DNA from: Myxococcales bacterium
GTDB lineage: Bacteria; Myxococcota_A; UBA9160; JALSIO01
Assembly (NCBI GenBank): GCA_026989995.1
Contig: JALSIO010000707.1
Location: 1-11,252, forward strand
Direction: 5' to 3'
Length of the DNA: 11,252 nt
Of the stretch, positions 1 through 7,260 are shown piece after piece. Each line of letters starts with the position of its first letter. Position 1 is the first letter of the stretch. Under the pieces are notes generated by a model that was given only the letters and a program-made list of their open reading frames with translations, did no database searches and was not told the origin of the DNA. The position numbers were made by a program, and so were the translations under genes.

Positions 1-1
1 G

Positions 2-1816
2 CGCGAGGAGTTCCGGCCCGACCCGGCGCACTTCGGACTCCCCCAGGCCGGCTTGGACGAGGAGCGCCAGCGGGCGATCCGCGGGCTCGCGCACCGCACG
101 CTGGTCCGTTTCCGCGATGCCGGCTCCCGCGCGGCTCCGCCTCCCTCGGACGAGGATCTGCTCCGGATCATGGAGTTCGCCGTGGGCGGCGTCCCCATGC
201 GCGAGTACCTCCCGCTGCTCGAAGAGGAGCTCTCCCACCGCCACGAGGACCGGCGCGGGCCCACCTGGCACAAGACCGAGATCGCACCGGACCGGGACTT
301 TCACGTGCTCGTCATCGGAGCGGGAATGTCCGGACTCCTCGCCGCGTGGCGGCTGCGCCAGGCGGGAGTGCCCTTCACGGTGGTGGAGAAGAACCCGGAG
401 GTGGGCGGAACCTGGTACGAGAACCGCTACCCGGGCTGCCGCGTGGACAATCCGAACCACAACTACAGCTACTCCTTCGCCCAGCGGCACGACTGGCCGT
501 ACTTCTACTCGACCCAGGACGTCCTGCTCCGCTACTTCCAGGACTGCGCGAAGGAATTCGGGATCCGGGACTCCATCCGCTTCCGCCACGAAGCCACCCG
601 TGCCGTCTGGTCCGAGAGGGAACAGCTCTGGCGGGTGACGGTGCGCGGGCCGGATGGCGCGCGGGAGGAGATCGAGGCCCACGCGGTCGTGAGCGCCGTG
701 GGGCAGCTCAACCGGCCTCTCCTCCCCGACATCGAGGGGCGGGAGACCTTCGCCGGGCCGGCCTTCCACTCCGCACGTTGGGAGCACGGCGTGCCGCTCC
801 GGGGCCGCCGGGTGGCGGTGATCGGCACCGGCGCGAGCGCGATGCAGTTCGTGCCGGAGATCGCTCCCGATGTCGCGCACCTCGACGTCTACCAGCGCAC
901 CCCGGCCTGGCTGGCCCCCACACCCGACTACCACGACCCGGTTCCCCCCGAGCTCCGATGGCTCTACGACCACGTCCCCTCGTACAGCGAGTGGAACCGC
1001 TTCTGCATCTTCTGGCGGATGGGCGACGCGGCCCTCGAGGCCGTACGCGTGGACCCGGCCTGGCGGTCCGACGGGAGTTCGGTCAGCCAGGCCAACGAAG
1101 GCCTCCGGGTCCTCCTCCGCGCCTACCTGGAGTCCCAGTTCGCCGACCGCCCGGACCTCCTCGGGGCCGTGGTGCCGCACTACCCCCCGGGTGCCAAGCG
1201 CATCATCCGCGACAACGGGATCTGGGCGCGAACGCTCAAGCGCGAAAACGTCGAGCTCGTCACGGCGCCCATCGAGCGCATCGTTCCCGAGGGGCTCGTG
1301 ACCGCAGACGGCCGGCTCCGCCCGGCCGAGGTGCTGATCTACGGAACCGGCTTCCAGGCGTCGCGCTTCCTCACGCCGATCGAGGTGGTCGGTCGGGACG
1401 GCCGTCGGATCCACGAGGTGTGGCAGGGGGATGCCCGGGCCTACCTCGGGATCACCATCCCGGGGCTTCCGAACTTCTTCTGCCTCTACGGGCCGAATAC
1501 CAACATCGTCATCAACGGGAGCATCATCTACTTCTCGGAGTGCGGCGTCCGCTACATCCTCGGCTGCGTGGGCGAGCTTCTCCGACGCGGCGCGGGCTCG
1601 ATCGAGGTGCGTCGGGACGTGCACGACGCATTCAACGAGGCCGTGGACGCGCAGAACCGGCTCATGGCCTGGGGAGCCTCCGACGTGCGAAGCTGGTACA
1701 AGAACGAGAAGGGACGGGTCTCCCAGAACTGGCCCTTCACGCTGCTCGAGTACTGGCAGCGGACCCTGCGCCCGGACCCCGCCGAATACCACTTCTCCGG
1801 CGCGGCCGGAGGCTGA
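2..1816 (+). CDS. Flavin-dependent Baeyer-Villiger monooxygenase, HAPMO-like (5' partial)
   Basis: Class B flavoprotein monooxygenase, expected to use FAD and NADPH to insert oxygen next to a ketone or to oxidise a heteroatom; cytosolic. The FAD-binding GAGMSG loop is encoded at 317-334, followed by the GGTWYENRYPG segment. The Baeyer-Villiger fingerprint FxGxxxHxxxW reads FAGPAFHSARW at 749-781, and the NADPH-binding GTGASA loop is at 824-841. The frame is open to the window edge with no stop. A TTG at 53 is a possible start, but the codons before it (including FRPDPAHFGL) resemble the N-terminal extension of 4-hydroxyacetophenone monooxygenase-type enzymes, as does the helical segment after it. 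I therefore read the gene as starting outside the window; 604 residues are visible and HAPMO has about 640. Family is confident; the substrate is unknown. Confidence 0.9.
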   Translation, partial: REEFRPDPAHFGLPQAGLDEERQRAIRGLAHRTLVRFRDAGSRAAPPPSDEDLLRIMEFAVGGVPMREYLPLLEEELSHRHEDRRGPTWHKTEIAPDRDFHVLVIGAGMSGLLAAWRLRQAGVPFTVVEKNPEVGGTWYENRYPGCRVDNPNHNYSYSFAQRHDWPYFYSTQDVLLRYFQDCAKEFGIRDSIRFRHEATRAVWSEREQLWRVTVRGPDGAREEIEAHAVVSAVGQLNRPLLPDIEGRETFAGPAFHSARWEHGVPLRGRRVAVIGTGASAMQFVPEIAPDVAHLDVYQRTPAWLAPTPDYHDPVPPELRWLYDHVPSYSEWNRFCIFWRMGDAALEAVRVDPAWRSDGSSVSQANEGLRVLLRAYLESQFADRPDLLGAVVPHYPPGAKRIIRDNGIWARTLKRENVELVTAPIERIVPEGLVTADGRLRPAEVLIYGTGFQASRFLTPIEVVGRDGRRIHEVWQGDARAYLGITIPGLPNFFCLYGPNTNIVINGSIIYFSECGVRYILGCVGELLRRGAGSIEVRRDVHDAFNEAVDAQNRLMAWGASDVRSWYKNEKGRVSQNWPFTLLEYWQRTLRPDPAEYHFSGAAGG

Positions 1817-1944
1817 CGCCGGCCCCGGCCGGAACCCCGCGGAACAGGTAGTCGGGAGGCGTCCCGCCCCGGCGGGCTTCCGCGGCCGGGCGATTCGTGG
1901 GATGATGGGCCGGGCGGACGCCCGCAGCCGCCGAGGAGGCTCCC

Positions 1945-2661
1945 ATGCGAACCCGACCTGCACCCGGCTCCCGATTCTGGATCGCCGCAGCCCTCGTGCT
2001 CGCGGCCGGCGCGGCCGGCGCCGGGGAGATGGCACCCGCCGCCGACTGCTCCGAGTGCCGGGAGCTCCTCGAGCGCGCCCACCAGGTGATCCGCGGGCTT
2101 CAGGAGGAGAACCAGGCTCTCCGGGAGCGCCTCGCCGTGACCGAGCGGCTCCTGCGCCGGTGCCGGGCGGCGCGCAGCGCCTGCCACGAGCGCCTGCGCA
2201 GGCAGCGGGAGGGCCTGCACGCCTGCCGCGTCCACCTCGGCGAGTGCACCGAGCACCTCGCCGGCTGCCGGGAGAAGGCGGAGGCCTGCGGCGAATCCCT
2301 CGAGGTCTGCCGCGAGGAGCTTCTCGCGTGTCGCGGAGAGCCCTGCTGTGACCCGCGCCTGCACCCCGGAACCCACGGGAATCCGATCTGCTTCGAGGGC
2401 GCCACCTGTTGTGCCGATGGGACCTGGCGGTGCAACCGCGGCGACGGAACGCCGAGCTGTGATGCCCCAGGGCGCGTCTGCGAACTGCCCCCTCGCTGCG
2501 TCGACCCGGAGACCGGCGCCGTGCGCTGCTGCCTCCAGGACGGCGAACCGCACCCCATCGGGAGCAGCTTCCCGGCCGGAGACGGGTGCAACATGTGCGC
2601 CTGCCTGGAGACGGGCCAGGTGGTCTGCACCCTGCGCCCCTGCGTGCTCGACGCTCCCTGA
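1945..2661 (+). CDS. Secreted Cys-rich coiled-coil protein with pacifastin/VWC-like C-terminus
   Basis: This 238-residue protein has no known function. The ATG is preceded by GAGGAGG at 1933-1939. Residues 1-27 form a Sec signal peptide: basic start, hydrophobic core WIAAALVLAAGAA, probable cleavage after AGA. There is no lipobox cysteine. Residues 35-130 fit one continuous coiled-coil register. From residue 70 on, Leu sits mostly at position a and Cys at position d (C73, 80, 94, 101, 108, 115, 122, 129). Residues 134-185 hold a disulfide-type module with CC pairs and a GATCCADGTW stretch. Residues 195-233 read as a pacifastin/VWC-like module ending CNMCACLETGQVVCTLRPC. There are 26 cysteines in all. 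It probably acts in the periplasm or outside the cell as a disulfide-bonded rod with small knotted domains. The 128-bp gap before it and its convergence with the next gene suggest a single-gene transcript unrelated to the catabolic operon. Confidence 0.85.
   Translation: MRTRPAPGSRFWIAAALVLAAGAAGAGEMAPAADCSECRELLERAHQVIRGLQEENQALRERLAVTERLLRRCRAARSACHERLRRQREGLHACRVHLGECTEHLAGCREKAEACGESLEVCREELLACRGEPCCDPRLHPGTHGNPICFEGATCCADGTWRCNRGDGTPSCDAPGRVCELPPRCVDPETGAVRCCLQDGEPHPIGSSFPAGDGCNMCACLETGQVVCTLRPCVLDAP
2161..2331 (+). repeat. 21-base periodic Cys codons (heptad cysteine ladder)
   Basis: TGC or TGT codons begin at 2161, 2182, 2224, 2245, 2266, 2287, 2308 and 2329. All are exact multiples of 21 bases apart; the one missing step, at 2203, is a Gln codon. 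Leucines occupy residues 84, 91, 98, 105, 119 and 126, four residues after the preceding Cys step, with Ala at 112. The unit is a degenerate protein heptad (LxxCxxx), not a nucleotide tandem repeat, since the intervening bases vary freely. Confidence 0.85.
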
Positions 2662-2699
2662 TCGCGCGCCGGGGCGGAGGTGCGGCAGCCGGGCGGGGC

Positions 2700-3512
2700 T
2701 CAGCCGGCCCGGGCGGGGCGGGGCAGCCGCTCGCCGGGCCTCGGCGGGTCCGCGGGGGGACCGGCGAAGCACTGGGCGATGGCCATCCACGCGGTGGCCA
2801 CCGGCCCCCTCACCTCGAGTGCCGTGTCGGCGACGTTCCGGGTCTGGGTCACCACCTGGCAGAAGTCGAGGGCCTCGCCGACCACCGCGTCGGCCTCGTT
2901 CCCCGGATTCCACTCGGCGACGGCGCCGGACGGCAGCCGGAGGCGGACCAAGGGGGGCGGCCCGGGGGGCTCGAGCCCGCGGTTCACGAAGGTCCAGCCG
3001 AAGGTCCGCACACCGATCTCGGCCACGTGCCGCAGGCGATCGGTGGGCTCCCGGCTCGCGCCCAGGAGATCGTAGACCTCCTGGCCGTGGGCCCAGGTCT
3101 CCATGAGCCGCGCGGTGGTGAACATCCGCACGCCCATGTCCGGACCGAACCAGGGCAGGCGATCGCGGGGATCGCGCCCCCCGAGCTCCCGGGCGAGCCG
3201 GCCGGCGGTCTCGCGCCAGCGGCCGCGAAGCTCCTCCGCCGGGAGCTCCCCGAGCTCCCGGCGGGCCAGCTCCCGGTTGGTCCGCCCGGCGGCCAGCGCC
3301 CGCACGAGCTCGCTGCGGCGGCCGCGGAAGGCCTCCCGGCCCGCCAGGGCGACGAGCGAGACCCGGTCGTAGAAGTGCAGATGGGCCACCACGTCCCAGG
3401 GGGTCCAGTCCCGGAAGCTCGTGGGGGTCTGCCAGTCGGAGGGTTCGAGGGACCCGAGAAAGCGATCGAACTCCTCGACCTCGGCGAGGAGATCACGCGC
3501 CTGCTCGAGCAT
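2700..3512 (-). CDS. DinB/MDMPI-fold metal-dependent enzyme, TIGR03084-like
   Basis: A 270-residue protein of the DinB/mycothiol-dependent maleylpyruvate isomerase superfamily, a four-helix bundle that binds a divalent metal and often uses a small thiol as co-substrate. The metal ligands fit H44 (in DVVAHLHF) and E138/H142 (in METWAHGQ), matching the His plus ExxxH triad of MDMPI. The C-terminal part, with TQTRNVADTALEV and WMAIAQCFAG, resembles the TIGR03084 group, best known from Actinobacteria; its reaction is not established. The start codon is supported by GGAGGAG just upstream on the minus strand. It diverges from the carboxylase operon across a 140-bp control region and ends 38 bp from the stop of the convergent gene, so it may share regulation with the operon. 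Superfamily placement is firm; a role in thiol-dependent isomerisation or conjugation is inference. Confidence 0.82.
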   Translation of the reverse strand: MLEQARDLLAEVEEFDRFLGSLEPSDWQTPTSFRDWTPWDVVAHLHFYDRVSLVALAGREAFRGRRSELVRALAAGRTNRELARRELGELPAEELRGRWRETAGRLARELGGRDPRDRLPWFGPDMGVRMFTTARLMETWAHGQEVYDLLGASREPTDRLRHVAEIGVRTFGWTFVNRGLEPPGPPPLVRLRLPSGAVAEWNPGNEADAVVGEALDFCQVVTQTRNVADTALEVRGPVATAWMAIAQCFAGPPADPPRPGERLPRPARAG

Positions 3513-3587
3513 GGCTCCTCCGAGCCCCCTGCCCCCGCGCCGCCTCCGGGCACCGCGCGGCGGACGGCGGAGGGGGAGGGCGAGGGT

Positions 3588-3631
3588 AATCCGGATTGAC
3601 TGCAGTTACCGCAGCTGGTACCGGTAGTCAA
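3588..3631. promoter_or_regulatory. Divergent promoter/operator with 36-bp near-palindrome
   Basis: Bases 3596-3631 form an inverted repeat centred between 3613 and 3614. In each 18-base arm 12 positions match, giving the half-site TTGACTnCnGnTACC. TTGACT lies at the outer end on both strands and reads as a -35 element in each direction. Seventeen bases inside it are weak -10 candidates: TACCGG on the plus strand at 3619-3624 and TAACTG on the minus strand at 3608-3603. A second perfect palindrome, AATCCGGATT, overlaps the left end at 3588-3597. The region lies between the minus-strand metal enzyme and the plus-strand carboxylase operon and is poorer in GC than its surroundings. It is a plausible operator for the TetR-type regulator encoded at 9014-9712; that link is inference. 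Confidence 0.55.
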
Positions 3632-3644
3632 ACCGTCCCGCGCC

Positions 3645-3650
3645 GAGGAG
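3645..3650 (+). promoter_or_regulatory. Ribosome binding site deciding the carboxyltransferase start
   Basis: GAGGAG lies two bases before ATG 3653; the GAGG core is four bases away. The divergent gene has the same GAGGAGCCATG context on the other strand. This supports ATG 3653 over the in-frame TTG at 3596, which lies inside the palindrome and has no such site. Confidence 0.6.
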
Positions 3651-3652
3651 CC

Positions 3653-5305
3653 ATGCAGCCCAACCTCGCCCCCCCGCTCCGCTCGCGACTCGACACCCGC
3701 TCGCCCGAGTTCGCCGAGAACCGCGCCGCGATGCTCGAGCGGCTCGCGGAGATCGATCGCCTCCTCGAGGAGGCCGAGGCCGGCGGGGGCCCGGAGCACC
3801 ACGAGCGCCTCGCGAAGCGGGGCAAGCTCCCGGTGCGCGAGCGCGTCCACCTCGCCCTCGACCCGGACAGCCCCTTCCTCGAGATCAGCCCCCTCGCGGC
3901 CTGGAATTCGGACTATCCCGTCGGCGGCGGCGCCGTGACGGGCATCGGCGTGATCGCGGGCATCGAGTGCGTGATCTTCGCCAACGATCCGACGGTCCTC
4001 GGGGGGGCCCTCACGCCCTACGTGGCGAAGAAATGGATGCGCGCCCTCGAGATCGCCCGCGACAACCGCATCCCCTACGTGAGCTTCGTGGAGTCCGCGG
4101 GCGCGGACCTCCGCATGGAGCCCGGCGACGGCGAGGGAGGGCGGCGGCGGCGCCCGGCGCGCACCACCCACTTCGCGGAGACCGGGCGCTTCTTCTACGA
4201 GATGATCGAGCTCTCCAAGCTCCGGATCCCCACCGTCTGCGTGGTCTTCGGCTCCTCCACGGCGGGCGGCGCCTACCAGCCCGGGATGTCGGACTACAAC
4301 GTGGTCATCGAAAAGCAGTCCAAGATCTTCCTCGCCGGTCCCCCCTTGGTGAAGATGGCCACCGGAGAGGAATCCGACGACGAGACGCTCGGCGGCGCGC
4401 AGATGCACGCGGAGGTCTCGGGTCTCGCCGAGTACCTCGCCCGGGACGAGCAGGATGCGCTTCGCATCTGCCGCGAGGTCGTCTCCCACCTGAACTGGCG
4501 CAAGCCCGGGCCGCCACCCACCCTGCCCTACGAGGAGCCGGTCCTCGACCCCGAGGAGCTGCTCGGCATCGTGAGCCCGGACCTGCGGAGGCCCGTGGAG
4601 ATCCGCGAAGTGATCGGGCGCATCGTCGACGGCTCCCGCTTCGAGGAGTGGAAGCGCCTCTACGGCACCACGCTTGTGTGCGGCTGGGCGCGGATCCACG
4701 GCTATCCCGTGGGAATCCTCGGCAACAACGGAGTCCTCACGCCGGAGGCGGCCGAGAAGGCGGCGCATTTCATCCAGCTCGCCAACCAGATCGATACACC
4801 CCTCGTCTTCCTGCAGAATCTCACCGGCTTCGTGGTGGGGCGCGATGCCGAGCGGGCCGGCATCGTCAAGAAGGGCTCGCAGATGATCAACGCGGTCTCG
4901 AATTCGACCGTGCCGCACCTGACGGTGATCATCGGCGCCTCCTACGGTGCGGGAACCTACGCGATGAGCGGGCGGGCCTTCGACAACCGCTTCACCTTCC
5001 TCTGGCCCACCGCGAAGATCGCCGTCATGGGGGGCAAGCAGATCGCCGGAGTGATGTCCATCGTGCGGAGGGCCCGGGCGGCCCGCAAGGGCCTGCCCTT
5101 CGACGAGGAGGCCGATGCGAAGATCCGCGCGGCGGTGGAGGCCGCCCAGGAACGGGGCTCGGTGGCCCTCGAGGCCACCGGCGCCATCAGCGACGACGGC
5201 ATCCTCGACCCCCGCGACACCCGCACCGTGCTCGGCTTCTGCCTCTCGGTGGTGCGCAACCGGCCCATCGAGGGCGCCCGCGGCTACGGGGTGTTCCGGC
5301 TGTGA
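3653..5305 (+). CDS. Acyl-CoA carboxylase, carboxyltransferase (beta) subunit
   Basis: A 550-residue carboxyltransferase of the AccD/PccB/MccB type, which transfers the carboxyl group from carboxybiotin to an acyl-CoA; cytosolic, paired with the next gene's product. The N-half has VESAGADL and the glycine-rich oxyanion segment STAGGAY (residues 203-208), followed by GPPLVKMATGEESDDETLGGA. The C-half has the matching GASYGAG segment (residues 428-434) and FLWPTAKIAVMGG. MATGEESDDE and GWARIHGYPVGIL resemble actinobacterial-type AccD proteins and the MCC/GCC group more than the split AccA/AccD of fatty acid synthesis. A basic stretch, GEGGRRRRPARTTHF, follows ESAGADL where relatives usually have a short loop. 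The substrate could be geranyl-, methylcrotonyl-, propionyl- or another acyl-CoA; the AtuA neighbour favours a branched or isoprenoid one. It is the first gene of the operon. Confidence 0.92.
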   Translation: MQPNLAPPLRSRLDTRSPEFAENRAAMLERLAEIDRLLEEAEAGGGPEHHERLAKRGKLPVRERVHLALDPDSPFLEISPLAAWNSDYPVGGGAVTGIGVIAGIECVIFANDPTVLGGALTPYVAKKWMRALEIARDNRIPYVSFVESAGADLRMEPGDGEGGRRRRPARTTHFAETGRFFYEMIELSKLRIPTVCVVFGSSTAGGAYQPGMSDYNVVIEKQSKIFLAGPPLVKMATGEESDDETLGGAQMHAEVSGLAEYLARDEQDALRICREVVSHLNWRKPGPPPTLPYEEPVLDPEELLGIVSPDLRRPVEIREVIGRIVDGSRFEEWKRLYGTTLVCGWARIHGYPVGILGNNGVLTPEAAEKAAHFIQLANQIDTPLVFLQNLTGFVVGRDAERAGIVKKGSQMINAVSNSTVPHLTVIIGASYGAGTYAMSGRAFDNRFTFLWPTAKIAVMGGKQIAGVMSIVRRARAARKGLPFDEEADAKIRAAVEAAQERGSVALEATGAISDDGILDPRDTRTVLGFCLSVVRNRPIEGARGYGVFRL

Positions 5306-7260
5306 CCGACGCCATCCGCTCCTTCGACACGCTGCTCGTCGCCAACCGGGGGGAGATCGCGCGCCGGGTCGCGCGCACGGCCCGGGAGATGGGCCTCCGC
5401 GTGGTGGCGGTCTACGTGGACGCCGATGCCGGGGCGCCCTTCGTGCGGGAGGCCGACCTCGCCGTGCGGCTCCCGGGGACCTACCTCGATGCCGACGCCA
5501 TCGTCGAGGCGGCGCGCGCGACCGGCGCCGGCGCGGTTCACCCCGGCTACGGCTTCCTCTCCGAGAACGCCGACTTCGCCCGGGCCGTGGAAGCCGCCGG
5601 GCTCGCCTTCGTGGGCCCCTCGGCCGAGGCCATCGCGCGCATGGGCGACAAGCTCGCGGCCCGCTCCCTCGCCGAATCCTGCGGTGTGCCCACCCTCCCC
5701 GGCTGCGAGGATCCGGAGCGGGCCGGTGCGATCGGCTACCCCCTGCTGGTGAAGGCCGCCGCCGGAGGCGGCGGCAAGGGCATGCGCGTGGTTCGCGAGC
5801 AGGGAGAGCTCGCCGAGGCCGTGGCCGCGGCGCGGCGCGAGGCGGCTTGGGCCTTCGGCGACGACCGGATCTTCCTCGAGCGCTACGTGCCACGCGCCCG
5901 GCACGTCGAGGTGCAGATCCTCGGCGATCACCACGGCGGCCTCGTCCACCTCGGCGAGCGGGAGTGCTCCATCCAGCGCCGCCACCAGAAGATCGTCGAG
6001 GAGTCGCCCTCGCCGCGGGTGGACGACACACTGCGGCAGGCCCTCGGCGAGGCCGCCCTGCGCCTCGGCCGCGCCCTCGGCTACGCCTCGGCGGGAACCG
6101 TGGAGTTCCTCCTCGACGACGACACCGGGGAGTTCTTCTTCCTCGAGGTGAACACCCGGATCCAGGTGGAGCACCCGGTCACCGAGGCCGTCACGGGCAT
6201 CGACCTCGTCCGGGAGCAGATCCGCGTCGCACGGGGTGAACGCCTGGGGCACCGCCAGGAGGCCATCCGCTTCGAGGGGGCGGCGATCGAGGCCCGGCTC
6301 TACGCCGAGGACCCGAGCGCGGGCTTCCTGCCCGCCACGGGCCGCCTCGTGGCCTTCGAGCCGGCCGACCACCCCGCCGTGCGCATCGACACCGGCGTCG
6401 AGACCGGCAGCGTGGTGGGAACGGATTTCGACCCCATGCTGGCCAAGGTGATCGCCCACGCCCCGAGCCGCACCGAGGCCGCCGGCCGACTGGCCCGGGC
6501 CCTCGAGCGGCTCCACCTCGGGGGGGTGACCACGAACCGGGATTTCCTGGTCGCCGTGTTGCGGAGCCCGGCCTTCCTGGCCGGGGACACCACCACCGAC
6601 TTCATCGACCGGATCGCACCCGCGCGCCGGAGGGAACCCGACCGGGAGGAGGTGCTCCGCGCGGCCCGGCTCGCGGCCCTCCACGAACAGGCGGCCAACC
6701 GGGCCCGCGCCTCGGTGCTCCGCGAGGTGCCGAGCGGCTTCCGCAACTCGCGCATGCCGCCCCAGGAGGTGGTGTTCCGATTCCGGGAAGAACGCATCGC
6801 CGTCCGCTATCGCCGGGAGCGCGATGGGCGCTTCCGCTTCGAGGACGGACCCCGGGCGACCGTCCACGCCGCCGACGCCGGATGCCTCGACGCCGAGATC
6901 GACGGCCTTCGCACGCGGGCGCGCATCACCCGCGAGGGGGAGCTCGCCCTCGTGCAGATGCCGGGCGGCGACCTCGAGTTCGCCGTCGAACCCCGCTTCG
7001 AGGTCCCGGGCGAGGACGAGGTCGTGGGCGGGACCGTCGCACCCATGCCCGGCCGCGTCCTCGAGGTGCGGGCAGCGGCGGGAGCGCGGGTCCGGGCCGG
7101 CGAGGTGCTCGTCGTGCTCGAGGCGATGAAGATGGAGCACCCGATCCGTGCGCCGCAGGATGGTGTGGTCGCGGAGCTCCGGGTGGCCAAGGGCGACCAG
7201 GTGGAGGCGGGGACGCTGCTCCTGGTGGTCGAGCCCGAGGGCGGCGAAGGAGGATCCTGA
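5302..7260 (+). CDS. Acyl-CoA carboxylase, biotin carboxylase/BCCP (alpha) subunit
   Basis: A 652-residue alpha subunit that carboxylates its own biotin with ATP and bicarbonate, then delivers it to the beta subunit. Residues 1-450 are biotin carboxylase: N-domain LLVANRGEIARR, ATP-grasp loop KAAAGGGGKGM from K151, ECSIQRRHQK, and NTRIQVEH with catalytic R286. Residues of about 450-570 form the linker (BT-like) domain that contacts the beta subunit in MCC/PCC/GCC-type enzymes. Residues 575-652 are the biotinyl domain with EAMKMEH and biotin-accepting K610. GTG 5302 is chosen because it overlaps the upstream TGA in GTGA, implying translational coupling; no clear ribosome binding site precedes it. 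An open frame continues upstream but is a shadow of the beta gene. All catalytic motifs look intact. The family is certain; the acyl-CoA substrate is not. Confidence 0.94.
   Translation: MTDAIRSFDTLLVANRGEIARRVARTAREMGLRVVAVYVDADAGAPFVREADLAVRLPGTYLDADAIVEAARATGAGAVHPGYGFLSENADFARAVEAAGLAFVGPSAEAIARMGDKLAARSLAESCGVPTLPGCEDPERAGAIGYPLLVKAAAGGGGKGMRVVREQGELAEAVAAARREAAWAFGDDRIFLERYVPRARHVEVQILGDHHGGLVHLGERECSIQRRHQKIVEESPSPRVDDTLRQALGEAALRLGRALGYASAGTVEFLLDDDTGEFFFLEVNTRIQVEHPVTEAVTGIDLVREQIRVARGERLGHRQEAIRFEGAAIEARLYAEDPSAGFLPATGRLVAFEPADHPAVRIDTGVETGSVVGTDFDPMLAKVIAHAPSRTEAAGRLARALERLHLGGVTTNRDFLVAVLRSPAFLAGDTTTDFIDRIAPARRREPDREEVLRAARLAALHEQAANRARASVLREVPSGFRNSRMPPQEVVFRFREERIAVRYRRERDGRFRFEDGPRATVHAADAGCLDAEIDGLRTRARITREGELALVQMPGGDLEFAVEPRFEVPGEDEVVGGTVAPMPGRVLEVRAAAGARVRAGEVLVVLEAMKMEHPIRAPQDGVVAELRVAKGDQVEAGTLLLVVEPEGGEGGS
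7247..7253 (+). promoter_or_regulatory. Strong ribosome binding site of the AtuA-family gene
   Basis: AAGGAGG lies six bases before ATG 7260, inside the last codons of the alpha subunit gene. It is the best Shine-Dalgarno match in the window and fixes the start used for the AtuA-family protein. Confidence 0.75.

Noticed and set aside
1831..1863. Two GGAAC boxes (1831 and 1841) ahead of the Cys-rich secreted gene, as in ECF-sigma promoters
   Set aside because: The nearest CGTC is 24 or 14 bases away from the boxes, not the usual 16-17, so the promoter match is not convincing. The 10-base spacing of the boxes may be chance.
1819..1880. GC-rich inverted repeats such as CCGGC/GCCGG and CCCGC/GCGGG after the monooxygenase stop
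   Set aside because: Stems are only 5 bp with 4-base loops and no T-run; such pairings are common by chance at this GC content. A terminator here is possible but not supported.
2689..2712. CCGGGC/GCCCGG inverted repeat between the convergent genes, as a shared terminator
   Set aside because: The stem is 6 bp with a 12-base loop and it spans the stop codon of the minus-strand gene. Too weak in this composition to call.
3596..3652. N-terminal extension of the carboxyltransferase from TTG 3596
   Set aside because: The 19 extra residues (TAVTAAGTGSQT and so on) do not resemble the family N-terminus, the codons fall in the palindromic control region, and ATG 3653 has its own ribosome binding site.
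4141..4160. Possible sequencing error or frameshift at the GGC-repeat stretch in the beta subunit
   Set aside because: The reading frame and family motifs are continuous on both sides (ESAGADL before, FAETGRFFYE after), so the insertion is in frame and probably real.
3967..5301. Long in-frame extension upstream of the alpha subunit overlapping the beta gene
   Set aside because: The translation is Arg/Gly/Pro-rich shadow sequence. The biotin carboxylase fold begins just after GTG 5302, which overlaps the beta stop in GTGA.
2984..6031. Very long minus-strand open frame (over 1000 codons) antisense to the carboxylase genes
   Set aside because: Its product is low-complexity Arg/Gly/Pro-rich or reversed-looking sequence with no recognisable domain. 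Long antisense frames are expected in GC-rich DNA opposite real genes, where stop codons are rare. The sense genes carry every family motif.
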